Shown one piece after another: positions 33,840 to 43,034 of a stretch of 64,000 nucleotides of DNA. A model generated the notes under the pieces. The model searched no databases and had not been told where the DNA came from. It was given only the letters and a program-made list of their open reading frames with translations. The stretch spans positions 62,001 to 126,000 of the forward strand of contig PLWZ01000057.1 of NCBI GenBank assembly GCA_003151235.1, given 5' to 3'. The translations under genes were made by a program, and so were the position numbers. Source of the DNA: Acidimicrobiaceae bacterium (GTDB lineage: Bacteria; Actinomycetota; Acidimicrobiia; Acidimicrobiales; RAAP-2). Position 1 is the first letter of the stretch, and every line of letters begins with the position of its first letter.

Positions 33840-34478
33840 ATGACAGACGTTGAGGTATTCGTCGATCCAAGCTGCCCTTGGGCCTGGATCACCTCCCGCT
33901 GGGTGCGCGACGTTGCCCCGGAGCGGGACCTGTCGGTCTACTGGCGCTCCTACTGCATCGAGATCCGCGACGACTACGACGTGGCACCAACTGTCCCGGC
34001 CGAATACCGGCAGCAAGCCCTCAAAGGCCATGCCGTTTCTCACCGCATGTTGCGGCTCTTCGAGGCAGCGCGCGCCGAGGACGGGGAGGACGCCGTCGAC
34101 CGGCTCTACACCGAATGGGGCCGGCGGTATTTCGCGCCGCAACGACCTGACGTTGTGAATTTGTTGGAGGATTGCGTAACAGCGGTGGGTCTCGACGTCC
34201 GGCTGACCGACGCCGCGCAGGACGAGAAGTGGGACGCCCCGATACGCGACGCCATGGAGGTGGCCTACGCGTTTGGCGGGCCGAAGACCCAGACACCAAC
34301 GATCGTTGTGCGGGCAGATCCCCCGCACGGGTTCAAAGGACCGGTAATGGCGCCTGCGCCGACCGGGTCTGCTGCCCTCCGCCTCTGGGACGCCATTCAG
34401 GTCCTGTCGGAGCACCAGGGATTCTTCGAGATCACCCGGCCTCGCGCCAATTCGGCCCGTCTCAATCTGCCCGACTGA
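33840..34478 (+). CDS. DsbA-family thiol oxidoreductase (mycothiol-nitroreductase-like)
   Basis: A 212-residue thioredoxin-fold protein of the group that includes mycobacterial Rv2466c. The active site is near residues 8-19, DPSCPWAWITSRW: it keeps the first Cys but has Ala where a CxxC motif has the second, so it would act as a monothiol with mycothiol. GPKTQTPTIVV supplies the cis-Pro loop. Reductive activation or detoxification of small electrophiles is plausible. The ATG at 33840 is preferred to a GTG six bases earlier. Confidence 0.83.
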   Translation: MTDVEVFVDPSCPWAWITSRWVRDVAPERDLSVYWRSYCIEIRDDYDVAPTVPAEYRQQALKGHAVSHRMLRLFEAARAEDGEDAVDRLYTEWGRRYFAPQRPDVVNLLEDCVTAVGLDVRLTDAAQDEKWDAPIRDAMEVAYAFGGPKTQTPTIVVRADPPHGFKGPVMAPAPTGSAALRLWDAIQVLSEHQGFFEITRPRANSARLNLPD

Positions 34479-34699
34479 GCGCCGGCCTGCTGCTGGTCGA
34501 GTCGGACAGGTGCCGGGACAACCCTTCGATCAAGGCGGTCTGCAGAGAGCACCTGAGAGAGACAACCGACACAACCTCTCGAGGGCAGCGACCCGCGAGC
34601 GCGGCGCCAAGGCTCACCTCTCAGCCCGCCGCTCGACCCAGCGATCGCGGGCGGATGGGCGGTAGGGTTCCCCGGCGTGACCATCCAACGAGGGTCGAT

Positions 34700-35632
34700 G
34701 TGAACGTCAAGGACCTTTTGGACCCGGAGCTCCGATCGGGGCTCAGCGCATTCGAAATGCCGGCCCTCGACGCCGCGTCGGTTGCCGCCATGCGGAGCTC
34801 CTTCCAGAATCCTGAGCTGTCCGACGCCGTTACCCGGAGCGAGCGGGTCGTGCCCGGCAATCCGGCCGTTCGCGTGCGGGTGCACCGAGCAACCGGCGCC
34901 ACCGGGCTACTGCCGGCAATCGTCAGTTTCCACGGCGGTGGCTATGTGATCGGCACCTACGACCTCGATGATGCAACCTTCGACCGGTGGTGTCCGAGCC
35001 TCGGGGTCGTCGGCGTCGCCGTCGACTACCGCCTCGCCCCGGAGACCCCCTACCCCGGCGCCGTCGACGACTGCTATGCCGCGCTGCATTGGACCCACGA
35101 GCACGCCGAGGAACTGGGCATCGACGCCGGCCGGCTCGGGATCCACGGGATCAGCGCCGGTGGTGGCCTCGCTGCCGCGGTGGCGCTCATGGCGCGCGAC
35201 CGAGCCGAGGTGCCTGTCGCCGTTCAGCTGCTCGACTGCCCGATGCTGGACGACCGCCAGACGACCTCCTCGATCCTGGCGGAAGGACTGTGGGTCTGGA
35301 ATGCCGAATCCAACGCGTTCGGGTGGCGTTCCTACCTCGGCGCGCTCTACGGGTCCGACGAAGTGCCGGCATACGCCGCGCCGGCCAGAGCGACCGATCT
35401 CGCCGGTCTGCCACCCACCTGTGTGGTCGTCGGTTCAATCGATGGCTTCAGGGACGAGGACGTTGAGTATGCCCAGCGGCTGAACCGAGCGGGGGTGCCG
35501 TGCGAGCTCCACGTCATCGCCGGGTTGCCCCACGCGTACCAATTGGTGCCTGAGGCGGCGGCCGTTCAGCAGGCCAAGCGGAGCATGGAGGACTGGCTCC
35601 GGCGGCAGCTTGGACGGCTCGCCGACGGCTGA
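34700..35632 (+). CDS. Alpha/beta hydrolase, hormone-sensitive-lipase type
   Basis: A 310-residue esterase of the HSL family. It has the oxyanion motif SFHGGGYVIG near residue 77, the nucleophile elbow HGISAGGGLAAAVAL with Ser near residue 155, the acid region VGSIDGFRDEDVE and the catalytic His in AGLPHAYQLV. It hydrolyses carboxylic esters in the cytoplasm, with unknown substrate. The GTG at 34700 has a GAGGG site just upstream; the frame extends far upstream without homology. It opens a set of catabolic-looking genes to 39936. Confidence 0.9.
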   Translation: MNVKDLLDPELRSGLSAFEMPALDAASVAAMRSSFQNPELSDAVTRSERVVPGNPAVRVRVHRATGATGLLPAIVSFHGGGYVIGTYDLDDATFDRWCPSLGVVGVAVDYRLAPETPYPGAVDDCYAALHWTHEHAEELGIDAGRLGIHGISAGGGLAAAVALMARDRAEVPVAVQLLDCPMLDDRQTTSSILAEGLWVWNAESNAFGWRSYLGALYGSDEVPAYAAPARATDLAGLPPTCVVVGSIDGFRDEDVEYAQRLNRAGVPCELHVIAGLPHAYQLVPEAAAVQQAKRSMEDWLRRQLGRLADG

Positions 35633-35747
35633 CCACGGGTCACAATCTTCACGATTCCTGGGAATGATGCCGCGGAAACCAGGACGGGATGCATCAACTC
35701 CGACGCCTGCAACATCCGACAGGTGACCATGACCGAAAGGACGATCG

Positions 35748-36782
35748 GTGAAGGCAGCGTATTTGTTGAACAGCCGGATACTTGTCGGCGAGGTGCCCGA
35801 CCCGGTCCCGGCCGAGGGGCAGGTGCTGGTGCGTACCCTCTCCTGCGGCCTGTGCGCGTCCGACGCGCACCTCCTGCACTCGGGCCCCGAAGCGGTGGCG
35901 ACGTCGCAGAAGTTCGGGGGGCCCTACTCGGACCTCGATCTCAACCGGGTGATCGTCCCGGGCCATGAATACGTCGGCGAGGTCGTCGACTACGGGCTCG
36001 GTAGCCGGCGGCCCCTCAAGACCGGCGCCCGGGTCACCTCAGCGCCCATCGTTCGCTATGCCGGCGGCCGTTCGATCGTGGGGCAGAGCCACGATTGTCC
36101 GGGCGGGTTCGGCGAGTACATGGTGTTGGACGAGAACATCTTGATGGAGATCCCCGCGAGCATGGACGACGACCAGGCGGCCATGATCGAGCCGCTCGCC
36201 GTGGGACTCGAACATGCCCGAGCCGGTGAGCCCGGGCCCGACGACATCCCGCTCGTGATCGGCTGTGGGGCCATCGGGCTGGGCGTGATCGCAGGCCTCA
36301 AGCTCATGGGCTGCGGCCCGATCATCGCCGCGGACCTCGACGCGAGCCGGCGCGACATTGCGATCCGGATGGGAGCCGACGCGGCGATCGATCCGCAAGA
36401 GAGTTCGCCGTACGGACCGATCCCCGAGACTGGAATGCGCCAGCCCAACCTGGTCTACGAATGCGTCGGTGCGCGCGGCCTGCTCAACCAGATCATCGGC
36501 TCGGTTGGTTTCGGGGCGCGGATCGTCATCGGCGGGTTCTGCCTGGAGCCGGAGGAGCTGTATATCCCGTCGGCCCAGATGCGGCGCCTCAAGATCAACT
36601 TCGCCGCCGGCGAGGAGCAGCAGGATCTCGACCTGGCACTGCATTCGATCGCCGACGGCCGGATCGATGTTTCACCGTGGCTGGGCGGGAGTGTCGGCCT
36701 CGGCGGGGTGGGGGCCGCGTTGGACCAGATGACCGACCCCTCTTCCCCGGTGCGGACCGTGGTTGACCCCCGACGCCAGTAG
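35748..36782 (+). CDS. Zinc-dependent medium-chain alcohol dehydrogenase family protein
   Basis: A 344-residue MDR dehydrogenase. The catalytic-zinc Cys is in SCGLCASDAHLL (residues 33-44), His in PGHEYVGEVV and the nucleotide fold in PLVIGCGAIGLGVIAGLKL near residue 165. The four-cysteine structural zinc loop is missing, as in several MDR subfamilies. It probably oxidises or reduces an alcohol or carbonyl of a specific substrate with NAD(P). The start is a GTG. The TIM-barrel gene begins 14 bases after its stop, so they are likely cotranscribed. Confidence 0.88.
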   Translation: MKAAYLLNSRILVGEVPDPVPAEGQVLVRTLSCGLCASDAHLLHSGPEAVATSQKFGGPYSDLDLNRVIVPGHEYVGEVVDYGLGSRRPLKTGARVTSAPIVRYAGGRSIVGQSHDCPGGFGEYMVLDENILMEIPASMDDDQAAMIEPLAVGLEHARAGEPGPDDIPLVIGCGAIGLGVIAGLKLMGCGPIIAADLDASRRDIAIRMGADAAIDPQESSPYGPIPETGMRQPNLVYECVGARGLLNQIIGSVGFGARIVIGGFCLEPEELYIPSAQMRRLKINFAAGEEQQDLDLALHSIADGRIDVSPWLGGSVGLGGVGAALDQMTDPSSPVRTVVDPRRQ

Positions 36783-36796
36783 CGACTGGCGGAACG

Positions 36797-37657
36797 ATGG
36801 CGGCGGACATGGACCAGCTGGGGATCGAGCATCTGAGCGTCTTCGGGCTACCGCCGGTCGAGTTTGTGAACCTGGCGGCCGATCTCGGCTGCCGGTACAT
36901 CTCGACCGCGCTGACCGCCATTGCGTACAACCCGCACGGGTACGCCCCGTTCACCCTCAGGGACGACGCTGCACTCCGGCGAGCGATGCTCGCCGCGATG
37001 AACGACCGGGACGTTTCGATCTCGCTCGGCGAAGGGTTCACAATCCGCGCCGAACGCGACATCCTTGAGTTGGCCGCCGATGTCGAGATCATGGCTGAGC
37101 TCGGCGTCGGGCGCATCAACAGCGTGAGCATGGATCCCGACCGGGGCCGAAGCTTTGATCAGTTCGCCAGGCTGGCCGAGATGGCGGGTGCCTACGGCAT
37201 GGAAGCGACGGTCGAGCTGAGTCCCGGGCTGACGGTCGGCGACCTGGATACAGCGTTGGCTGCGCTGCACCATGTGCAGCGTCCGAACTTTCGACTCCTC
37301 ATCGACACCATGCATTTCGTGCGGTCCGGCTCTCGAGCAGCGGACCTGGCAGCAGTGGATCCCGAGTTGATCGGTTATGTGCAGCTCAGCGACGCGCCCC
37401 TCCAGCCGACCGTGACGAACTACATGGAAGAGGCGGTGTTCGAACGGATGGTGCCCGGTGAGGGCGAGTTGCCGTTGCGCGAGATCCTGGTTGCCCTGCC
37501 CGCCGGCGTTGTGATCGGCCTGGAGGTGCCAATGCGCGACTTGGCCGAGGCCGGCGTGGGCCCACAGGATCGGCTTCGACGATGCGTCGAGGGAGCACGC
37601 GGTCTCCTGGCTGGCGAGAGCGGCGGCGCGGGAATTGAACGGGGCGAACACGGGTGA
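36797..37657 (+). CDS. Sugar phosphate isomerase/epimerase-like TIM-barrel protein
   Basis: A 286-residue AP-endonuclease-2-type TIM barrel, the fold of xylose isomerase-like and inosose-processing enzymes. Typical strands end in metal-ligand segments: ATVELSPGLTVG, FRLLIDTMHFVRSG with Asp and His, LIGYVQLSDAP, and VIGLEVPMRDL with Glu near the end. The enzyme probably needs a divalent metal. It sits between the zinc dehydrogenase and a SnoaL-like gene with short gaps, so the three likely form one pathway unit. The substrate is not known. Confidence 0.85.
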   Translation: MAADMDQLGIEHLSVFGLPPVEFVNLAADLGCRYISTALTAIAYNPHGYAPFTLRDDAALRRAMLAAMNDRDVSISLGEGFTIRAERDILELAADVEIMAELGVGRINSVSMDPDRGRSFDQFARLAEMAGAYGMEATVELSPGLTVGDLDTALAALHHVQRPNFRLLIDTMHFVRSGSRAADLAAVDPELIGYVQLSDAPLQPTVTNYMEEAVFERMVPGEGELPLREILVALPAGVVIGLEVPMRDLAEAGVGPQDRLRRCVEGARGLLAGESGGAGIERGEHG

Positions 37658-37684
37658 TCATCGTGCGATCGAAGGAGGAACGGC

Positions 37685-38134
37685 ATGTCGGATGTGCAAG
37701 AGACGCTCGCGGCCAAGCAGGCGATCACCGAGGTGCTCTACCGATACTGCCATGCGGTCGACCGGATCGATCCCGACCTGGGGTCGCAGATCTGGCACCC
37801 GGACGGGCTGGCCCACTACGAAGGGATCTTCGAGGGAACCGGCGCGGGCTTGATGGAGTTCGTGCTGGACAGCCACCGGAAGACCGATGCCACGTCCCAC
37901 CAGCTCACGAACGTGCTCATCGACGTCGACGGTGAGCAGGCGACCAGTGAGAGCTACATCACCGCGTGCGTTCGGGCCGACGGCACCGACATCGTCGTGC
38001 GCGGTCGCTACTCGGATACCTGGTCTCGTCGAGCCGGCGAGTGGCGCATCGACGATCGCCGCTACCGCCACGACATCGTGCAGATGTTTCCGGTGGCCGA
38101 CCAGCTTCTCCCGGTGACCGACGCACCGGGCTGA
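37685..38134 (+). CDS. SnoaL-like (NTF2-fold) protein, ring-hydroxylase beta-like
   Basis: A 149-residue NTF2-fold protein. ITEVLYRYCHAVDRIDPDLG at residues 15-34 is the hallmark first helix with a Tyr/Asp active-site pair. HLTN-like HQLTNVLIDVDG and a strongly charged tail follow. Relatives include scytalone dehydratase-like and SnoaL enzymes. It lies 27 bases after the TIM-barrel gene with an AAGGAGGAACGGC ribosome site just before the ATG. A dehydratase or isomerase role in the same pathway is inferred. Confidence 0.83.
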   Translation: MSDVQETLAAKQAITEVLYRYCHAVDRIDPDLGSQIWHPDGLAHYEGIFEGTGAGLMEFVLDSHRKTDATSHQLTNVLIDVDGEQATSESYITACVRADGTDIVVRGRYSDTWSRRAGEWRIDDRRYRHDIVQMFPVADQLLPVTDAPG

Positions 38135-38152
38135 CGGCGTCTGCAGACCGGA

Positions 38153-39124
38153 TCACTTGAAGGCCGGCAGCACCTCGTTTTCGAAGAGGTGCAGGCTCGA
38201 CCAGGCCAAATCGATCGGCATACCCCCGCAAAGCGGATGAAACATCGCGTAGGGGAACGGCGCGGCCTTCTGCTCCTCCACGAACTGCTCGGGAGCGAGC
38301 ACCCGGTACTGGCCGGTGGTCCGCAGCTCGTCGACATCCTCGACGTTGTGAAAGGGGCTGGCGATGTCGTCTTGGGCCTGCCACATTCCGTAGGCGTTGG
38401 TCTCGTGAAGGAAGAACGGTGCCATCTGCTCCCAACCCTTGTCGGGGTCCTCGGCTAGCGCCACGACCTGATTGGCGCCGATCGGGCTCGGACCGGGGTC
38501 CGGCCGGCCCAGCTTCTGCACCGCGTCGCGATAGAACGTCCACACCTCGGGAATGGACGGGATGAATCCGTCGGCGATGCGAGCGGCTCGTTCCGCAGCC
38601 GGCCGGCTGCTCCCGCCGAGAATGATGGAGGGACCGCCCGACCGGAACGGCGCCGGCGTGATGTGCACGGTGCGGCCGTGGTACTCGAACGGCTGGCCCG
38701 AAAAGGCCGCCCGCAAGACGGCCACGGCCTCGGTCACCCGCCGACCACGCTCCTTCATGGGCACATCGAACATCGCGAACTCTTCGTGCACGTAACCACC
38801 GGCCACGATGAGGTCGACCCGACCCCGGCTCAGGTTGTCGAGCACGATCAGGTCCTCGGCCAAACGAAGCGGGTCGTGGAACGGGGCGATCAGTGCAGCG
38901 ATGATGAAGCGGACGTTCGACGTACGGGCCGCCATGGCGGCGAGCATCGGGATGGGGCTCGGGAGATAGCCGTCCGGAGAACCATGATGCTCGGAGACCC
39001 CGATGGTGGAGCAGCCCAAGGCGTCGGCCCACTCCACCATGTCGAGGGCGGCGGCATAGCGGTCGGCCATGGTCGTTTCCGCGATGTCCGGGTTGCGAAA
39101 GTCAAAGCGGAATCCGAAGTGCAT
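38153..39124 (-). CDS. LLM-class flavin/F420-dependent oxidoreductase
   Basis: A 323-residue luciferase-like TIM barrel. FRFDFRNPDIAETTMADRY begins the fold, GCSTIGVSEHHGSPDGYLPS carries the cofactor-pocket His pair, and LDNLSRGRVDLIVAGGYV and PSIILGGSSRPAAERAARIADG are classic family segments. In actinobacteria most of this group use F420, though FMN users exist. It is convergent with the SnoaL-like gene, 18 bases away, and followed upstream by an SDR gene on the same strand. It probably takes part in the local catabolic set. Confidence 0.9.
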   Translation of the reverse strand: MHFGFRFDFRNPDIAETTMADRYAAALDMVEWADALGCSTIGVSEHHGSPDGYLPSPIPMLAAMAARTSNVRFIIAALIAPFHDPLRLAEDLIVLDNLSRGRVDLIVAGGYVHEEFAMFDVPMKERGRRVTEAVAVLRAAFSGQPFEYHGRTVHITPAPFRSGGPSIILGGSSRPAAERAARIADGFIPSIPEVWTFYRDAVQKLGRPDPGPSPIGANQVVALAEDPDKGWEQMAPFFLHETNAYGMWQAQDDIASPFHNVEDVDELRTTGQYRVLAPEQFVEEQKAAPFPYAMFHPLCGGMPIDLAWSSLHLFENEVLPAFK

Positions 39125-39171
39125 GACCGGAGCCTAAACGGGGTCGTCCGGTGCGTTCCTCCAGGAGGGAC

Positions 39172-39936
39172 TCATTCGTGCAGCGACGCCGAGCCGCGGG
39201 TCATGAGCTCGACCGACTGGCGGCGAGGCAGCCCGCTGAACGGTGTGGGATCGGGGGGGAACGTCGGACCCTCGGCCAAGTGATCGAGCATGTCGCGGGC
39301 CACGTCGTCGGGGTCGGCCATACCCTCGACCTCTCGGCCGTTCAGCACCCGGCGGAACGCGGGCGTATCGGTCCGGCCCAGGATCATGGCCAGCACGTCG
39401 ACGCCCTTCGGTCCGAGTTCCGCCCACAGCGACTCCGCGAGCACGAGGTTGAATGCCTTTGACGCGCCGTAGACCGCGAGGTGCGATCCACCCGCCCAGG
39501 CCGCACCTGACGTGACAAGGACGATCCCGCCGTGGCCTCGCTCTAGCATCGACCCGCCGAAGTGGTGCGCCACGCCGACCACCGTGGCGCAGTTGCGGGT
39601 GACCATCCCCTGCCATACGTCGACTGGCTTGTCGATGAATTGGGACATGTTCGGGTCGGCGCCAGCGTTGTAGACGACGAGACCGATCTCGAGGTCCGCC
39701 ACCGCGTTGGCCAGCGCGGCGGTTGCGTCCGCTTCGCTGAGGTCGAGTACGACGGTCCTCGTCTCTCCGGCGACCGTCGCCGCGACCTCGTCGAGCGCCC
39801 CTTGGCGTCGGGCCAGGAGCACGACCTTCACGCCCCGCTCTCCGAGCAGGCGGGCGACCGACGCCCCGACCCCCTCGGACGCACCGAGGACCACAGCCCA
39901 CGGCCCATAGCGTTCGGCAAAGTCCATGGGCGGCAT
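39172..39936 (-). CDS. Short-chain dehydrogenase/reductase
   Basis: A 254-residue classical SDR. The cofactor motif is VVLGASEGVGASVARLLGE (G-x3-G-x-G) at residues 15-33, with NAG in VVYNAGADP. The catalytic Ser is in VLVTSGAAWAG and the Tyr-x3-Lys in AVYGASKAFNLV. Arg follows the first strand (LLARRQ), suggesting NADP use. It lies upstream of the LLM gene on the same strand with a 47-base gap and may share its transcript. The start is the first of two close ATG codons. Confidence 0.9.
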   Translation of the reverse strand: MPPMDFAERYGPWAVVLGASEGVGASVARLLGERGVKVVLLARRQGALDEVAATVAGETRTVVLDLSEADATAALANAVADLEIGLVVYNAGADPNMSQFIDKPVDVWQGMVTRNCATVVGVAHHFGGSMLERGHGGIVLVTSGAAWAGGSHLAVYGASKAFNLVLAESLWAELGPKGVDVLAMILGRTDTPAFRRVLNGREVEGMADPDDVARDMLDHLAEGPTFPPDPTPFSGLPRRQSVELMTRGSASLHE

Positions 39937-40116
39937 GCTAGGTGGAGTTCCGGGCGGCGTTCCTACCCCGTTCAGTCTCTCCGTTCGGTGAGTTGCGCGA
40001 CTCAGCAGCCCGGCAATCCGGCCAGACGAGGCGAGGTTTTCGGAGTTGTTTCATGCCTTGCCATGACTCAGGGGCGGCATGCAAAGCGGTCCCCACCTGC
40101 GGGGTCATGGACCGGT

Positions 40117-42780
40117 GTGGTGCTGCCACGAGGCCGATACGCCGGTTCGCCACCTTGGCCGTGGTCGGAAGGTCAGCGAGACTCTGTCCTGGGCACCCGA
40201 GCCAAATGGGCAAGGCATGGAGGGGTTGGACGTGGGCGAGGCCGGACCTGGCGGTGCCCCACGATAGACAGCCAGGTTCTCCGGGTTACCAGGTTCCGCT
40301 TCGGGGCCACCTTCGCCCGACGCCGTGTCGGCTACCTCGCGCTCGTAGTGCTCGTGGGCCTGCTGGGCGGTTTGGCGATGGGCTCCGTCGCGGCAGCGCG
40401 GCGCACGCAGTCCTCGTTTCCCCAATACATAGCAAGCACTGATCCGTTCGAGCTTTCGGGCGTCACCGGGCAGTTCATCCCGGGCCTCTTCAAGGTTGGG
40501 TACGACCCCGCCGTCATCTCGAAGATCGCCCACCTCCCGCACGTCACCGGGGTCGGCAGCATTGTCGGGCTCGACGCCGTTCCCATCGAGCCGAACGGCA
40601 CGGTTAAGAATCTCGGTGTCGCCGCCAGCATGACCTTCGTCGGCACCCTGCAGTCGAGCTACAGCAGCAAAGGGAAGGGGGTGACGATGGTATCGGGTCG
40701 GCTACCGCCCGCGAGCTCGGTGCACTCGTTCCTCGCCGACGAGGCGGCCGTGCACAAGCTTCACCTGCACATGGGAGCATCGGTCACCTTCGGCGTCTTC
40801 ACCAACGCCCAAACCCAGCTCCCCGGCATCGGCACCCCGGCGGTTCAGCCGGTTGGTCGTATCACGGCCACCCTGGTCGGGATCATCACGACCCCCGAAC
40901 ACGTCGTCGAGGACGACGTCGACGCGTCGACCGGCAACATCGTCTTCACTCCGGCGATCACCAGTCGGTTCCTCACGTGCTGCACCGACTTCACGCAGAC
41001 AAGTATCGAAGTGAACGGCGGGAGTTCGACCGTCGCCAAGGTCGGTCAAGAGGCTTTCAAGCTGGTTTCCCCCGCGGGTTCACCGTTCACGGGAACGTCG
41101 GCGACCGTCGCCAAGGCTGAGCGGGCGATCAAGCCCGAATCGATCGCGGTGGGAACGTTCGGTGCGATCGTCGCATTGGCCGCCCTCCTCATCGGGGGTC
41201 AGCTCATCGGACGACAACTACGTCTCGGTGCCGGCGACGCGGCCACGATGCGGGCACTCGGTGCCGATCCGGCGATGACGGCCGCCGACGGGCTGCTCGG
41301 GATCATCGCTGCGATCGTTGTGGGCACGCTGTTGGCGGTGGTCGTGGCCGTCGCTCTCTCACCATTGGCCCCTCTCGGGCCGGTGCGTCCCTACTACCCA
41401 ACACCCGGCATCTCATTCGATTGGACTGTGCTCGGTTGCGGCATGGCCATCCTGGTCCTGGTCCTCGCTGGGGTGTCGTTCGCCCTCGCATACCGGTACT
41501 CGCCGCGCCGGGTGGCCCAGCGTTCGGAACGAGTCGTCGAGAACAGTTCCCGGCTCGTGCCGGCCGTTTCGGCCCGACTTCCGGCCCCCGCCCTGGTCGG
41601 TGTGCGGTTCGCCGTCGAGCCCGGTCTCGGGTCCGATCCGGTTCCGGTTCGATCGGTGATCCTCGGTTCAGTTCTCGCGCTCGTCATCGTGACGGCCACC
41701 ACCATCTTCGGGGCCAGCCTCAACTCGCTGGTGTCTCATCCGAATCTGTACGGGTGGAACTGGAACTACGAACTCGCCTCGGAGTTCGGGAGCGGCAATA
41801 TCCCGCAAACCCAGGTGGCGGCGCTCTTGAAGCGTGACACGGACGTCGCGACATGGAGCGGCGCCTACTTCGAGATCCCGAAGATCGACGGCCAGGTGGT
41901 CCCGATCATCGGCGAGCGCCCCGGAACCTCGGTCGCCCCCCCGATCCTGACGGGAAACGGGCTCGACGGCCCTCATCAGATTGTGCTCGGGGCGGTCACC
42001 CTGGCCAGCCTCCACAAGCACCTCGGCGACACGGTGACGCTGCAGAGCTCGGCTCCGGGCAACCCGCCCCCGCAGACGCTCCGCATCGTCGGAACGGCCA
42101 CGATGCCAACGATCGGGCAGGGCACCTCGCTCCACCTCGAGATGGGTACTGGTGCAGTGATCCCGTCGGAGGTCATCCCGGCGATACTGCGATCCGCCGG
42201 CGTCGAGGGATCGCCGTCGGGTCCCGATGCGATCTTTGTGCGCCTGAAAGCCGGTGTGAATCCGGCTACGGCCTTGCCACAGCTGAGACGAATCGCCGCG
42301 GCGACGGCGAACTCGGACAACGACGGCGTCGTGGTCGATGCGGTGCAACACCCAGCCGAGATCGTGAACTACAAGGCGTTGGGCGCGATCCCGGCAATTT
42401 TGGGGATCGCTCTGGCCTTGGGCACCGTGGTGGGGCTGGGGCTGACCCTGCTCGCGTCGGTCCGCCGACGGCGCCGTGACCTGGCCCTGCTGAAGACCCT
42501 GGGCTTCACCCAAGGGCAGTTGGGTGCGGTCGTGGCTTGCCAGGCCACGGTGGCGGTGACCCTCGGCGCACTGGTTGGCGTGCCGCTCGGGATCGTGGCC
42601 GGCCGCTACCTGTGGAACCTCTTCGCCAATGAGATCCATGCCGTGCCCGCACCCACCGTCTCCGCTCTGGCCATCGTGCTCATCACATTGGGCGCGCTCG
42701 TGCTCGCCAACCTGGTTTCCCTGATCCCGGGGCGAATCGCCGCCCGGACGTCGATCGGGACGATGCTGCTGGCCGACTGA
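40117..42780 (+). CDS. FtsX-type ABC transporter permease (MacB/LolC-like), start uncertain
   Basis: A large permease with one N-terminal helix (GYLALVVLVGLLGGLAMGSV), a periplasmic domain, a first FtsX block of three helices near 41120-41500, a second anchor helix and domain, and a final three-helix FtsX block. Such proteins couple ATP hydrolysis to extracytoplasmic mechanical work rather than classical transport. The natural start would be VLRVTRFRFGATF at 40285, but that Val codon is GTT. The nearest in-frame starts are the GTG pair at 40117/40120, giving about 887 residues. No ATPase partner gene is adjacent. The C-terminus is intact, so either a non-standard start or 5' damage is possible. 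Confidence 0.75.
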   Translation: MVLPRGRYAGSPPWPWSEGQRDSVLGTRAKWARHGGVGRGRGRTWRCPTIDSQVLRVTRFRFGATFARRRVGYLALVVLVGLLGGLAMGSVAAARRTQSSFPQYIASTDPFELSGVTGQFIPGLFKVGYDPAVISKIAHLPHVTGVGSIVGLDAVPIEPNGTVKNLGVAASMTFVGTLQSSYSSKGKGVTMVSGRLPPASSVHSFLADEAAVHKLHLHMGASVTFGVFTNAQTQLPGIGTPAVQPVGRITATLVGIITTPEHVVEDDVDASTGNIVFTPAITSRFLTCCTDFTQTSIEVNGGSSTVAKVGQEAFKLVSPAGSPFTGTSATVAKAERAIKPESIAVGTFGAIVALAALLIGGQLIGRQLRLGAGDAATMRALGADPAMTAADGLLGIIAAIVVGTLLAVVVAVALSPLAPLGPVRPYYPTPGISFDWTVLGCGMAILVLVLAGVSFALAYRYSPRRVAQRSERVVENSSRLVPAVSARLPAPALVGVRFAVEPGLGSDPVPVRSVILGSVLALVIVTATTIFGASLNSLVSHPNLYGWNWNYELASEFGSGNIPQTQVAALLKRDTDVATWSGAYFEIPKIDGQVVPIIGERPGTSVAPPILTGNGLDGPHQIVLGAVTLASLHKHLGDTVTLQSSAPGNPPPQTLRIVGTATMPTIGQGTSLHLEMGTGAVIPSEVIPAILRSAGVEGSPSGPDAIFVRLKAGVNPATALPQLRRIAAATANSDNDGVVVDAVQHPAEIVNYKALGAIPAILGIALALGTVVGLGLTLLASVRRRRRDLALLKTLGFTQGQLGAVVACQATVAVTLGALVGVPLGIVAGRYLWNLFANEIHAVPAPTVSALAIVLITLGALVLANLVSLIPGRIAARTSIGTMLLAD

Positions 42781-42983
42781 CCGGAGCTCGCCGGGATTTC
42801 GGATCGAGTCCCGCCTGGCTCAGGGAGCCGAGAAGGATCACCCGACGCCGGACCGGGCACAGCCGGGCCAAACCCGGCGCCTGGCCCGGCACGCTCGACC
42901 GTCGAACCGCGGCATCACCGTGTTCCGAGACAGCACGTTGAATCCGGCACCAATTCGCCGGCAGGCCTTGTAAGAGCCGACAT

Positions 42984-43010
42984 AAAGTGATATCTGTTAG
43001 ATATCACTTT
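42984..43010. promoter_or_regulatory. 27-bp perfect inverted repeat before the SPFH gene
   Basis: AAAGTGATATC-TGTTA-GATATCACTTT has perfect 11-bp arms and ends 24 bases before the SPFH start codon. A promoter-like TTGTAA (42968-42973), 17 bases from TATCTG (42991-42996), would be overlapped by the repeat. It is AT-rich against the surrounding GC-rich DNA. A repressor site is likely, and the small ribbon-helix-helix protein two genes on is the obvious candidate. Confidence 0.75.
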
Positions 43011-43034
43011 TGTACAGGTCGCAAGGGAGAGATC

